Shown one piece after another: positions 7,956 through 17,157 of a DNA stretch of 64,000 nt. Both the position numbers and the translations under genes were made by a program. A model generated the notes under the pieces. That model searched no databases. It was not told where the DNA came from and was given only the letters and a program-made list of their open reading frames with translations. Location: the NCBI GenBank assembly GCA_964446115.1, contig CAYUNE010000008.1, positions 122,264-186,263 of the forward strand, given 5' to 3'. Every line of letters begins with the position of its first letter. Positions within the stretch are counted from its first letter, which is position 1. The DNA comes from CAYUNE01 sp964446115. Its GTDB lineage: Bacteria > Desulfobacterota > Desulfobulbia > Desulfobulbales > Desulfobulbaceae.

Positions 7956-8454
7956 AATGCTCCTTCCCTTTCATTTTTCGGTTGCCGCGACAGACGTAAA
8001 AGCGGTGATAGTAGAGAAAACTGCAGCCAAAGAGGGCCATGCCGATGGCCAGGTACAAGGCGGCAAGATAGGGGCGGCCGACAAGACCGCTGGTGCGCAG
8101 AAACATGCCCATGCTCATCATCACCAAAATCAGCAGATAGCTCTGCCAGCGCTGGAAGGCGAAGAGGCAAACCTTCCCGTCATAGGTGTCGATGCGCACG
8201 ATATTCTTGCCGACAATGCGGCGAAAGCCGAAGACCATGATCAAAAGGCCGAAAAACAGACCGGCAGACAAGGAAAAAATTGCTCTTTTGGCAGCCATGT
8301 TACCCAACCAGTGCCCGGCAAGATTCATCAGCAGCAGACCCACGCCGCTCCAGAGCAGCCCGGAGGCAACGAGCAACCAGTCTTTGTGAACAGCGATTTT
8401 TTTCATAGTATTCGGCTCAGCATCCGGCATGTAATTGTCTTTGATCACAACCAC
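7933..8454 (-). CDS. Small integral membrane protein, function unknown
   Basis: This protein of up to 173 residues has four predicted membrane segments: WLLVASGLLWSGVGLLLMNLA, a second around FSLSAGLFFGLLIMVFGF, then YLLILVMMSMGMFLR and YLAALYLAIGMALFGCSFLYY. The loop between segments 2 and 3 (residues about 80-102, RRIVGKNIVRIDTYDGKVCLFAF) and the basic C-terminus are probably cytoplasmic. I do not recognise a named family. The start is uncertain: GTG codons at 8454/8448 follow a GAAGGG, while ATG at 8406 gives a 157-residue product that begins just before the first membrane segment. It pairs with the downstream cupin gene. Confidence 0.6.
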   Translation of the reverse strand: MVVIKDNYMPDAEPNTMKKIAVHKDWLLVASGLLWSGVGLLLMNLAGHWLGNMAAKRAIFSLSAGLFFGLLIMVFGFRRIVGKNIVRIDTYDGKVCLFAFQRWQSYLLILVMMSMGMFLRTSGLVGRPYLAALYLAIGMALFGCSFLYYHRFYVCRGNRKMKGKEHYENPASQ

Positions 8455-8678
8455 CGCCCTTCACTGAATCTCTCCCGGCGGCATAGCGGGGATGTAGCGA
8501 CCGTAAGAGATCGTGCAAATCTTTAGCGTCTGTGACTTACATGTAATTTTCCGTTTTCCCATGTCCCTATCCATGGGCTTCCGTGGTGCAATCCGGCCCA
8601 GGGCAAGGGGAATTGTCAATTGGTTCATAAGGGTAAATGATCCCCCAATGCTTTGCAAGTCAATATCCCGTGCCTTAA

Positions 8679-8707
8679 TTGACAGATGAACAAGACACCT
8701 TTATAGT
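8679..8707 (+). promoter_or_regulatory. Strong sigma-70-type promoter for rfbBC
   Basis: TTGACA (8679-8684, 6/6), a 17-base spacer and TATAGT (8702-8707, 5/6) lie 46 nt before the rfbB ATG. This is the best sigma-70 match I found in the window. Confidence 0.75.
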
Positions 8708-8753
8708 AGCTGTTTTCAGGAGCCCCATCACCATTCATCAACAGACACGACTT

Positions 8754-9821
8754 ATGGACAAGACAATTCTGGTTACCGGCGGCTGCGGTTTCATCGGCGC
8801 CAACTTCATTCACCTGGTCAGGGAAATCAGGCCCTCATGGCGGATCATCAACCTGGACAAACTCACCTATGCCGGCAACCTGGACAACCTGCGGGGTATT
8901 GCCGAAGATGATTCATATCGCTTTATCAGGGGCGATATCTGCGACCGTGAACTCCTTGACTCTCTTTTTCGCCGGGATAAGATCGACACCGTGGTCCACT
9001 TTGCCGCCGAATCACACGTGGACCGCAGCATTACCGGTCCAGCCGAGTTTATCCGCACCAACATAACCGGCACCTTCACCCTGCTGGAAACCGCCCGCAA
9101 TTTCTGGCTCTCGGATCAGGACCGGGCCGGTTCCCGTCGATTTCTTCACGTGAGCACCGACGAGGTCTACGGTTCCCTTGGATCCACCGGCTATTTCACC
9201 GAAGAGACCCCCTATGATCCCCGCTCGCCCTATTCGGCGAGCAAGGCCTCCTCGGATCACCTGGTCAGGGCCTACTTCCACACCTACGGCCTGCCGGTGC
9301 TCATCACCAACTGCTCCAACAACTACGGTCCTTACCAGTTTCCGGAAAAACTCATTCCCCTTGTCTTCAACAACTGTCTCAAAGGCATGGAACTGCCGGT
9401 TTACGGCGACGGCGGCAATGTGCGGGACTGGCTCTATGTCAGGGATCACTGCCGCGCCATCATCCGGGTGCTTGAAAAGGGCAGCGTCGGCCAGTCATAC
9501 AACATCGGTGGTAACAACGAAGAAAAAAACATCACCATCGTCGAGTTGCTCTGCGATTTGCTGGACGAAAAGGTTCCCCTTAAATCGGGCACCTCGCGCC
9601 GCCGGCTGATTACCTTTGTCAAGGATCGACCCGGGCATGACCGGCGCTATGCCATCGACGCCTCGAAGATCAAAAGGGAACTGGGTTGGCAGCCCAGCGT
9701 CACTTTCAGGGAGGGGATCAGGAAAACCGTTGACTGGTATCTGGCCAACCGCGACTGGATGGAAGCGGTGCTCGACGGCTCCTACAAGGAGTATTACCAG
9801 ACCATGTACGGCAACAGGTAG
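8754..9821 (+). CDS. rfbB: dTDP-glucose 4,6-dehydratase
   Basis: This is a 355-residue extended short-chain dehydrogenase. The NAD-binding GGCGFIG (9-15), catalytic STDEVYG (134-140) and YSASK (Y160, K164) are all present. It converts dTDP-glucose to dTDP-4-keto-6-deoxyglucose, the second step of dTDP-L-rhamnose synthesis for lipopolysaccharide or capsule. The ATG at 8754 gives the standard N-terminus; the frame extends upstream across the promoter. rfbC follows after 49 nt. rfbA and rfbD, normally in the same operon, are not in the window. Confidence 0.95.
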   Translation: MDKTILVTGGCGFIGANFIHLVREIRPSWRIINLDKLTYAGNLDNLRGIAEDDSYRFIRGDICDRELLDSLFRRDKIDTVVHFAAESHVDRSITGPAEFIRTNITGTFTLLETARNFWLSDQDRAGSRRFLHVSTDEVYGSLGSTGYFTEETPYDPRSPYSASKASSDHLVRAYFHTYGLPVLITNCSNNYGPYQFPEKLIPLVFNNCLKGMELPVYGDGGNVRDWLYVRDHCRAIIRVLEKGSVGQSYNIGGNNEEKNITIVELLCDLLDEKVPLKSGTSRRRLITFVKDRPGHDRRYAIDASKIKRELGWQPSVTFREGIRKTVDWYLANRDWMEAVLDGSYKEYYQTMYGNR

Positions 9822-9870
9822 AAAGCGTGGCTGCGCCTGCAATCATCCGGTAGAGAAAAGAGAAGACAAG

Positions 9871-10416
9871 ATGAAGATTATCGAGACCGGCATCGAGGGA
9901 GTGGTGCTCATGGAACCGCAGGTGTTCGGTGATGAACGGGGATTTTTTTTTGAAAGTTTCAACTCCCGCCGCTGGAAGGATGCCATGGGCTCGCCACCGG
10001 GTTTTGTCCAGGAAAACCACTCCGCTTCAGTCCGGAATGTGGTCCGCGGCCTGCATTACCAGATCCGGCAACCCCAGGGTAAACTGGTGCGCGCCATTGT
10101 CGGCGAGATCTTTGACGTGGCAGTGGATATCCGCCGCGCCTCTCCCACCTTCGGTAAATGGGTGGGCTACCGGCTCAGCGCCGCCAACAAACGGCAACTC
10201 TGGGTGCCGGCGGGAATGGCCCACGGTTTTGCCGTGCTCTCGCCCCGGGCCGAGGTACTCTATCTCACCGATGACTATTACGCCCCCGAGCATGAACGGG
10301 CGATTATCTGGAACGACCCGGAAATCGGCATTGACTGGCCGTTGACCTCCGAACCGCTGCTTTCGGACAAGGATCGCAAGGCCCCGCCCCTGCGTGAGGC
10401 CGAACTCTATCCCTGA
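9871..10416 (+). CDS. rfbC: dTDP-4-dehydrorhamnose 3,5-epimerase
   Basis: This is a 181-residue RmlC-type cupin. The catalytic histidine sits in RGLHYQ (H62), a second conserved histidine in PAGMAHGF (H118), and the tyrosine of VLYLTDDYY near 131. It epimerises C3 and C5 of dTDP-4-keto-6-deoxyglucose. The ATG at 9871 follows AGAAGACAAG; the open frame upstream overlaps the end of rfbB and is not conserved. It converges on the exonuclease gene with 29 nt between them; I see no clear terminator hairpin there. Confidence 0.95.
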   Translation: MKIIETGIEGVVLMEPQVFGDERGFFFESFNSRRWKDAMGSPPGFVQENHSASVRNVVRGLHYQIRQPQGKLVRAIVGEIFDVAVDIRRASPTFGKWVGYRLSAANKRQLWVPAGMAHGFAVLSPRAEVLYLTDDYYAPEHERAIIWNDPEIGIDWPLTSEPLLSDKDRKAPPLREAELYP

Positions 10417-10445
10417 TCTCTGCCGGACTCTCTTGCGGTAAGGCC

Positions 10446-12455
10446 CTACCAGCCGACCCGCAGGGTATTGTCCAGGGCGTCCGCCCTCTCCACCCTGATA
10501 AGGACCTCATCACCCGGCACCACCGGACGCGCCGGATTAACCGGCAGATCAACATCGAGCAGACAATCGGTAAGCAGCAGATTGATCCGCCGCGGCCCGC
10601 GGTTGATGACCAGGGCCTTGACGCTTTTTCCCACCTTGCCTTCGAGGTAACGCAGCAACCAGTAGCGATGGCGCTGCTGCTTCACCGCCGCGGCCCTGCC
10701 CAGGTTCTGCGAAATCATTGCGGCGAAATCCCGGCATTGCTCCAGGCTAAAGAGAATACCCCGGCCGCGGATCATGCTGTTTATCTGATGCAGCACCACC
10801 AGATCAAGGAAACGGCGAATGGGCGAAGTCACGGTGGTATATCCGCCGACCCCCAGGCCGCTGTGGTGTCGGCAACGGGTGGAGAGCTCACCCCGCGACA
10901 GCCGTTTTCGCTGCTGGGAGTTGAGCAGCAGGCTGGTATCATCGCCGAAGACCAGTCGTTTTTTGGGAGGCGGCTGGGAACGAAAGAGTCCCGGGGCTTC
11001 ACGGTCGCTCAGATAGCGTGCCGCCAGGGTGTTGGCCAGGATCATCAACTCGGCGATGAGTACCCGGGAGGCCGTGTCCGAGGGTGACAGACTTACCTCC
11101 ACCCCGCTGTCGTCGATATGGAAAACCACATCGGGGAAGGGCAACAGCAAAGCACCGTTGTCAAGCCGACGGGCACGCAGCTTTTTCGCCAGCCGGTCAA
11201 GCGCTGCCAGGTCCCCATCCACGGCAATCAACCGGTCCGCCTCGCTATAGGAAAGACGCCGCCGGACCCGGATCAGCGAAGGCGTTATGGTCGAGGCCGT
11301 CACCCTTGCCTCACTATCTAAGTCCACCAGAAAAGAGATGGCCGGCCGCAGTTGGTCCTTGACCAGGCTGCAGATATCCTGGGAAAGCTCGGGGGGCAGC
11401 ATGGAGAGCTGGCCTTCGGGAAAATAGATGGAAGTGGCCCGGGCCGCGGCCTCGGCAAAGAGGGGATCATCCGGTTTGACATATTCACAGACATCGGCGA
11501 TATGAATACCCACGCGAAGGCCGCCGTTGTCCAGATGTTCCACGTGCAGAGCATCGTCATAATCACGGGTCATGGCCCCGTCAATGGTGATGATCTCCCT
11601 GTCGCTGAAGTCCAAACGCCCGGGGTCGTCCGACAACTCCCGGAGTTTCTCCCCGGCAGCGGCGACGATAGCGGCTGTCTGTTTTTTAGCAGCGCTTGAA
11701 AATTCCACCGGGATATCGGCACGGGCCAGGGCCAGATTCTCATCCGCCTTCCAGATTCCGGCCCTGACAAGCAGATGATAGGCGTCGTGGGGCCGGTTGA
11801 GGCCGGCCTTTTTCAGCAATTCGCGGGCAAGATCAGCCTCGGCGGCCTCGGACCCGAAGAGATAGAAATCCCTGATTGCCTGCAGACAGAAATCCAGCTG
11901 CGGCCGGCTTTCCGCCGCAGCTTCACCACCGTCCATGATTTCCACCAGGGCGGCGGCGCCTGCCTGGAGCAGCTCCTGCCGCTGCCGCTCCTTTTCCCTC
12001 TGAAGACGCAAAATCTCCACCTTTTCAGGGGAATGCACGGTGATGGTACCTTTACGGTATTTGAAAAAGAGACGGTCGGCAAAGACGGCACGCATGAAGG
12101 CCGCCCGCTGGTCATCCGAAATATCATCACCAAAACAGAGCTCGGCAAGAAAATCGACGCCATAGTCGGAGTCCGGTTCCTCGCAGACGATCTCCCACAC
12201 CTCTTCCACGTTGATTTTCTTTGCGATTTCCCGACGTCTGGCAGCCGATTCCCGCAGCAGAGCGATGAGGGCTTCGCGACCGGTATCAAGGGAATGGCTG
12301 CGTCGTGAACCAATCACCACCCGCGCCGCCGGCAGTTTGAGCTCCCGACCGTTCTGGTTGAGCAGGCGCACTCTTTTGTCGCCGCCTTCCAGGACCAGGG
12401 CGCAAATGAATTTGCCGTTGTCTAGATATTCGATGATACTGCCGCGGGGGATCAT
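10446..12455 (-). CDS. RNB-domain 3'-5' exoribonuclease (RNase II/R family)
   Basis: This is a 669-residue protein. The catalytic RNB domain spans about 284-600, with IDGAMTRDYDDALHVE (291-306) holding the metal-binding aspartates and GGYTTVTSPIRRFLDLVVLHQ further on. The 280 residues before it replace the cold-shock domains of classical RNase II/R with a divergent region, and the last 65 residues resemble an S1-type RNA-binding fold. It is shorter than E. coli RNase R (813) and closer to RNase II-like proteins of deltaproteobacteria. It probably degrades RNA processively from the 3' end. The gene diverges from era. Confidence 0.88.
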   Translation of the reverse strand: MIPRGSIIEYLDNGKFICALVLEGGDKRVRLLNQNGRELKLPAARVVIGSRRSHSLDTGREALIALLRESAARRREIAKKINVEEVWEIVCEEPDSDYGVDFLAELCFGDDISDDQRAAFMRAVFADRLFFKYRKGTITVHSPEKVEILRLQREKERQRQELLQAGAAALVEIMDGGEAAAESRPQLDFCLQAIRDFYLFGSEAAEADLARELLKKAGLNRPHDAYHLLVRAGIWKADENLALARADIPVEFSSAAKKQTAAIVAAAGEKLRELSDDPGRLDFSDREIITIDGAMTRDYDDALHVEHLDNGGLRVGIHIADVCEYVKPDDPLFAEAAARATSIYFPEGQLSMLPPELSQDICSLVKDQLRPAISFLVDLDSEARVTASTITPSLIRVRRRLSYSEADRLIAVDGDLAALDRLAKKLRARRLDNGALLLPFPDVVFHIDDSGVEVSLSPSDTASRVLIAELMILANTLAARYLSDREAPGLFRSQPPPKKRLVFGDDTSLLLNSQQRKRLSRGELSTRCRHHSGLGVGGYTTVTSPIRRFLDLVVLHQINSMIRGRGILFSLEQCRDFAAMISQNLGRAAAVKQQRHRYWLLRYLEGKVGKSVKALVINRGPRRINLLLTDCLLDVDLPVNPARPVVPGDEVLIRVERADALDNTLRVGW

Positions 12456-12564
12456 AGCCTGGGTTGTGAATCAACTGTTGAAGTGGAGGGTAATCGTGGT
12501 AGAGTGCGGAGACTAGCAGGATTAAAGACGATTGTCATTCATTACTTTCAGATCGGGAGAAATA

Positions 12565-13485
12565 GTGGGAAAAAGCGGGAAAGGAGAGAAGAAAAAATAC
12601 AGATCAGGGGTGGTCGCCATTGTCGGGCCGCCCAACGCCGGCAAATCAACCCTGCTCAACAGGCTGCTGGGCCAGAAGATCGCCATTGTCACCCCCAAAC
12701 CCCAGACCACCAGGAACAGGATTCTCGGCATCGTCACCGGCCCGGATCATCAAATCATCCTGCTGGATACTCCGGGCCTGCACAAGGCCAGGCAACCCCT
12801 TAACCGGGAAATGGTCCGCATCGCCATGGACTCCCTGTCCGAGGCGGATGTGGTGCTCTTTCTCGCCGACATCACCATTCCCCTGGGCGGCCGCGAGAAA
12901 AAGATGCGCAGTGAATACGGCGGGTATCTGGAAAAGGTGCGCTCCCCGGCACTGCTGGCTTTAAACAAGATCGACCTGCTGGAAAAAAAAAGGCTGCTGC
13001 CCCTCATGGACTGGTACAGGGAACTGCACGACTTCAAGGCCCTGATCCCCATGTCCGCCCTCAATGGTGAAGGGGTCGATATCCTGCTGCGGGAGATTGT
13101 CAATCTGCTGCCCGAGGGGCCGCAATATTATCCCGACGACATCCCCACCGATGCCACGGAACGTTTCATCGTCTCTGAGATCATCCGGGAAAAGATCTTT
13201 GTCTCCACAAACCAGGAAATTCCCTACTCCACGGCAGTGATCATCGACGCCTTCCAGGAGGCCGCCCGGGGACCGGTGACCATCCATGCCACCATCCTGG
13301 TGGAACAGCCTTCGCAGAAGCCCATCCTCATCGGCCGCGGCGGCCGCATGCTGAAAAAAATCGGCACCGCGGCCCGCCTGGAAATCGAAGACCTGCTGGG
13401 CTGTCGGGTGGTTCTCAAACTCTGGATCAAGATCAAGAAAAAGTGGACCCGGGACGAACGGGTGCTGCGCGAGCTGGGGTTCTAG
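12565..13485 (+). CDS. era: GTPase Era, 16S rRNA/30S assembly
   Basis: This 306-residue Era has G1 GPPNAGKS (21-28), G3 DTPG, G4 NKID and a C-terminal KH domain with GRGGRMLKKIGTAARLEIEDL. It binds the 3' end of 16S rRNA and acts as an assembly checkpoint at the membrane-associated ribosome. I chose the GTG at 12565 because it has a GGGAGA ribosome-binding site and gives the usual length. A TTG at 12532 would add 11 residues. The gene stands between the divergent exonuclease and the convergent protease. Confidence 0.93.
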   Translation: MGKSGKGEKKKYRSGVVAIVGPPNAGKSTLLNRLLGQKIAIVTPKPQTTRNRILGIVTGPDHQIILLDTPGLHKARQPLNREMVRIAMDSLSEADVVLFLADITIPLGGREKKMRSEYGGYLEKVRSPALLALNKIDLLEKKRLLPLMDWYRELHDFKALIPMSALNGEGVDILLREIVNLLPEGPQYYPDDIPTDATERFIVSEIIREKIFVSTNQEIPYSTAVIIDAFQEAARGPVTIHATILVEQPSQKPILIGRGGRMLKKIGTAARLEIEDLLGCRVVLKLWIKIKKKWTRDERVLRELGF

Positions 13486-13510
13486 CCTCTCCGGGAGCAC
13501 CAGCCGGCTC

Positions 13511-14839
13511 CTATCGGGTCTTCTCGGAAACGATCTTCAAACTCTTTAAGATGATATAGGCGGTGCGCAGCTGATTGTCCCGGCGCAGCCGCTTTGCTGC
13601 GCCGTTTGCCTTGGCATCGTCCTTCTCTCCCGTCTCTTTCTGGGACTGCTCCCGGGACTTGCTTGCCTCGTTTTCAAAGTGGTTGGGCAGGTTTTTTTCC
13701 CGCAGCGAGGGACGGGCGGTTTTGTTGTCGTCCTCTTCCTCGCTGAAGGGTTTGAACTCGACGACAACGTCGGGATTGATGCCGGTGGCCTGGATGGAAT
13801 CACCGCTGGGGGTATAGTACTTGGCAGTTGTCAGGCGGAGACCGGCGCCGTTTGGCATGGGAATGATCGACTGTACCGACCCCTTGCCAAAGGTTTCGGT
13901 GCCGACAATGATTGCACGACCATGGTCCTGCAACGCCCCGGCAACGATCTCCGAGGCGCTGGCTGAACCGCCGTTGACCAGGACGACGATGGGAAAGTCA
14001 AGATAATCGTCACCGCTTTCGGCCTCGAAACTGGAGGTCTGATCGGGATTGCGGCCCCGGGTCGAGACGATGACTCCCCTGTCCAGGAAGAGATCCGCCA
14101 CCTTGACCGCCTGATCGAGCAGTCCGCCGGGATTGTTGCGAAGATCGAGGATCAGGCCGTCCAACGGCTCATCACCGCTGAGTTTCTTTAGGGCGCTGCT
14201 GAAATCGCGCAGGGTATTGGCCTGAAAATTACTGATGCGCACATAGGCAAAGTCGTCGTCAATCATCTCCGAGCGCACCGAATGCAAGGGAATAACATCC
14301 CGGATAATCGTGATATCATGTAGTTGCTGCCAGCTGGTGCGGTGGACGGAGATCACCACCCGGGTGCCCTTTTCCCCCCGCAGTTTTTTCACCGCATCCA
14401 TGAGGGTCATGTTCTTGGTGGGCTCTCCGTCGATGGCAATGATCTGATCTCCTGCCTCCAGCCCCTTTTCAAAGGCCGGTGTACCCTCGATGGGTGAAAC
14501 AATGGTCAACCGGCCGTCACGGATGGTGATTTCGATACCGATGCCGGAGAAACTGCCGCGGGTCTCCTCCTGCAGCTCCTTGAAGTCCTCGGGCTTCAGA
14601 TAGGACGAGTGGGGATCAAGGGACATGAGCATGCCGCGGATGGCGCCTTCAAGCACGTCACCGGTGTCGATCTCCTCCACATAATGCTGTTGCAGCAGGG
14701 TGAGGACATTGGAGAAGACCTCCAGGCTCTGATAGGTCTGCCGCCGTTGGTCGCTATCGTCATCGACCTGGGCGCGTGCCGCGGGAAGTGCCAAAAGTCC
14801 GCTGAGCAGAATCGTGGGAAGCAAGGAAAAAAATCTCAT
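13511..14839 (-). CDS. ctpA: Carboxyl-terminal processing protease, S41 family
   Basis: This 442-residue protein has an N-terminal signal peptide (MRFF, hydrophobic to about 19, cleavage near ARAQ at 21-24), a PDZ domain at about 95-180 and an S41 protease domain. The Ser/Lys dyad lies in NGGSASASEI (289-298) and TFGKGSVQ (K319). LDPHSSYL (74-81) is the family hallmark near the N-terminus. The last 80 residues are hydrophilic and rich in charged residues and may be unstructured. It acts in the periplasm on C-terminal tails of proteins. It is the last gene of a probable cooC-ftsE-ftsX-envC-ctp series, though 160 nt separate it from envC. Confidence 0.92.
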   Translation of the reverse strand: MRFFSLLPTILLSGLLALPAARAQVDDDSDQRRQTYQSLEVFSNVLTLLQQHYVEEIDTGDVLEGAIRGMLMSLDPHSSYLKPEDFKELQEETRGSFSGIGIEITIRDGRLTIVSPIEGTPAFEKGLEAGDQIIAIDGEPTKNMTLMDAVKKLRGEKGTRVVISVHRTSWQQLHDITIIRDVIPLHSVRSEMIDDDFAYVRISNFQANTLRDFSSALKKLSGDEPLDGLILDLRNNPGGLLDQAVKVADLFLDRGVIVSTRGRNPDQTSSFEAESGDDYLDFPIVVLVNGGSASASEIVAGALQDHGRAIIVGTETFGKGSVQSIIPMPNGAGLRLTTAKYYTPSGDSIQATGINPDVVVEFKPFSEEEDDNKTARPSLREKNLPNHFENEASKSREQSQKETGEKDDAKANGAAKRLRRDNQLRTAYIILKSLKIVSEKTR

Positions 14840-14999
14840 GGATCTCTCTGGTTACAAGCTTATATGAAAGGCTGCCTTGAAGAGTGCGGCGGGTCTCGGT
14901 GACAGTGGCCGCAGGGTGTGCGCCCGGTTACCGGCCCGCTGCAGCCGTCGAAAAAATCCCCTGTCCTGTTCTTTTATATCATTTCAGGGGGGTTAATAC

Positions 15000-16253
15000 T
15001 CAGAAAAAAGAGGGATTGGTCAATTTATTCTCCAGGGATCCGGGCGCAAGCCACACCAGCGGATCCAAGGGTTCGGCAGAGTGTCTGATCTCGAAATAGA
15101 TACCCTCATCCAGTAAGGTGGCAAGATCGCCGGTTTTACCCACCAGTTCGTTTTTCTTGACCATATCACCTTTTTTGACGGAGATTTCGGCAAGACGGGC
15201 GGTAATGGTATAATACCGGCTGCCGTGGTCAATGATCACCGTGTTGCCGTATCCCCTTTTATAGGCGGCAAAAACCACCTTGCCGGCGTACACTGCCCGT
15301 ACCTCGCTGCCGTCGGCGGCCCGGATGACGATGCCGTTTTTGGCCAGGTTATGCAGAGCATCCTTTTGTTCCTCCCCGAAACGGCGTACAACTCTGCCGA
15401 GCACCGGCGGCGGCAACATCCCCTTTCGCTCACCGAAATCAGGCTGCGCCGGTTGTTTTGCCGGTGCAATCCCTTTTTGGGATACCGCGCGCTTTTGCCG
15501 TTCCTGCCGTAACTCTCGCAGGGTGGCCACCAGGCTTTTCTCCGCCTTTTTCATCTCCCTGATGGCCTGGGAATGGAGTTTTTCCCGGGTGCGGATGGAT
15601 TCCAGCAGATGTTGTTTCTCCCGGTGGATCGTATCCAGTTTTGCCTTTTCCTCCTCAAGCCTGAGAACCACGCTGTCCAGCAGGGATTTGTGCAGTTCCA
15701 GCGCCTCCCGGGAGCGGGTAAGATCAGCCAGACTGCTGCGGTAGGAGTCGAAGAGTCGGCGGTCGTGATTGAGCAGTACCTGGAAACTGTCTCTGAAGGT
15801 GAGCAGATCCGGCAGGGTCCTGGAGGAAAAGGCCACGGTGATGATTTCCGAGCCGCTCATGGTATAGAGTACCCGCAGCCGGTTCCGAAGGTGCTGCCGC
15901 ACCCGGACCATTGCCTCTTGGGTGGCGGCCAGTGCCTGTTCCTTTTCAGCCAGCTCATGCTCCCGCCTGGCCATCTCTCTGCGCATCTCCGCCAGGTTTT
16001 CCCGCTGACGCTGGAAATCGGCATCGAGCCGCTCAAGTTCACCGAGGATCGATTTTTCCAGTTCCCTGGCCTCCTGCACCTTTTCCCGTTGTTCCTGCAT
16101 GCTCCGATGAATTTTTTCAAGCCTTCTACTCTCCTGCCGAATAACGTCTCCTTCTAGCTGTCCGGCCGGAGACGGTATCGGTGCGATGAAGGCGATCAGC
16201 AGCACAAGGAGCTGAGTCGCCGGAGACGGAAGAGGGGCGGAGAAAAACTTCAT
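15000..16253 (-). CDS. envC: EnvC-like murein hydrolase activator with degenerate LytM domain
   Basis: This 417-residue protein has a signal peptide (hydrophobic to about residue 30), a long coiled coil (about 35-250, rich in Glu/Arg/Leu heptads) and a C-terminal M23/LytM-fold domain (about 300-417). The LytM zinc ligands are missing: the region where active enzymes have HxH reads YTITARL, and where they have HLHFEI it reads GIYFEIRH. It therefore cannot be an active endopeptidase, as in E. coli EnvC, which activates amidases at the septum under FtsEX control. It directly follows ftsX (16 nt), which supports that role. I chose the ATG at 16253; the frame extends 58 codons upstream inside ftsX. 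Confidence 0.9.
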   Translation of the reverse strand: MKFFSAPLPSPATQLLVLLIAFIAPIPSPAGQLEGDVIRQESRRLEKIHRSMQEQREKVQEARELEKSILGELERLDADFQRQRENLAEMRREMARREHELAEKEQALAATQEAMVRVRQHLRNRLRVLYTMSGSEIITVAFSSRTLPDLLTFRDSFQVLLNHDRRLFDSYRSSLADLTRSREALELHKSLLDSVVLRLEEEKAKLDTIHREKQHLLESIRTREKLHSQAIREMKKAEKSLVATLRELRQERQKRAVSQKGIAPAKQPAQPDFGERKGMLPPPVLGRVVRRFGEEQKDALHNLAKNGIVIRAADGSEVRAVYAGKVVFAAYKRGYGNTVIIDHGSRYYTITARLAEISVKKGDMVKKNELVGKTGDLATLLDEGIYFEIRHSAEPLDPLVWLAPGSLENKLTNPSFF

Positions 16254-16269
16254 GGAGGTGAATCGCAAA

Positions 16270-17157
16270 TCAGAGCCGCAGATATTTATGGATGGACAGG
16301 ATTCCTCCGAGTACACATAAAATGATACTGGCGCCGACAATGGCGGCGGCCATCTGGGGTGAAAAAAAGGTAAAATCAAAAAGACCGGGTATTTCGGGAA
16401 TGGAAAACCTGCTGCGGATCCAGGCATAGAAGAGATAAAGGGCTGCCAGGCCGCAGGTCGACCCCAGCATCCCCTGGAAAAACCCCTCCAGCAGGAAAGG
16501 GGTGCGGATATAGGCGTTACTGGCCCCCACCAACCTCAACAGCTCCAGTTCGGCACTTCGCTGCAGGATCGTCAGCTTGATGGTGGAGGAAACCATAAAG
16601 ACCGAGGTGAGGATCAGCAATCCGCCGGAGAGCATGACAACGATTCGCAGCAGTTTGATGAAAAAGTAGAACCGTTTCAACCATTCCTGGCCATATTGGA
16701 CCCGGTCGACCCCCGGAAGGGTGTGGAGGTATTCGGAAAATTCCCGCGCCCGCGCCAGGGTGCGTAAAGACTTGATGGGGTAGACCTCGATGGAAGGCGG
16801 CAGAAAGTCCTTGGGCATGTCGGCAAGGATATCGCTGTTTTCCCCCAGCTGGCGGCGGAAGCGTTCATAGGCCTGACGGCGGGAGATGAATCTGATATCC
16901 TCCACCTGCTCGTAGGTGGTGATCTTATAGCGATACTGCTCCTTCATCTTCTGGTTCGGCTCCTCTTCAAGATAGACTATGAGCCGAAGGTTGTCGCCGA
17001 GATGACCGGCAGCCTGGATCATGTTGATATAGATCAAAAAGAAGAAGGAAAAAATCAGCACCGAAAGACTGACGGTGACAAAGGTCATGAGCTGGGAACC
17101 CCAGACCGCGCGGATATTGCGGCTTGCCTGGACGATTGCGTTACTGATGAACTTCAT
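16270..17157 (-). CDS. ftsX: Cell-division ABC transporter permease-like FtsX
   Basis: This is a 295-residue protein with the FtsX topology: one membrane segment at about 22-45, a large periplasmic loop (about 46-165), then three segments in the C-terminal half (near 175-200, 225-250 and 265-290). The loop contacts EnvC; FtsX transmits FtsE ATP hydrolysis to peptidoglycan amidase activation. The ATG at 17157 overlaps the ftsE stop by 4 nt (ATGA). The frame extends upstream inside ftsE, but the conserved start is MKFISNAIVQASRNIRAVW. Confidence 0.93.
   Translation of the reverse strand: MKFISNAIVQASRNIRAVWGSQLMTFVTVSLSVLIFSFFFLIYINMIQAAGHLGDNLRLIVYLEEEPNQKMKEQYRYKITTYEQVEDIRFISRRQAYERFRRQLGENSDILADMPKDFLPPSIEVYPIKSLRTLARAREFSEYLHTLPGVDRVQYGQEWLKRFYFFIKLLRIVVMLSGGLLILTSVFMVSSTIKLTILQRSAELELLRLVGASNAYIRTPFLLEGFFQGMLGSTCGLAALYLFYAWIRSRFSIPEIPGLFDFTFFSPQMAAAIVGASIILCVLGGILSIHKYLRL

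Noticed and set aside
13686..13712. Weak direct repeats in the C-terminal region of the S41 protease gene
   Set aside because: They reflect charged low-complexity coding sequence, not a mobile or regulatory repeat.
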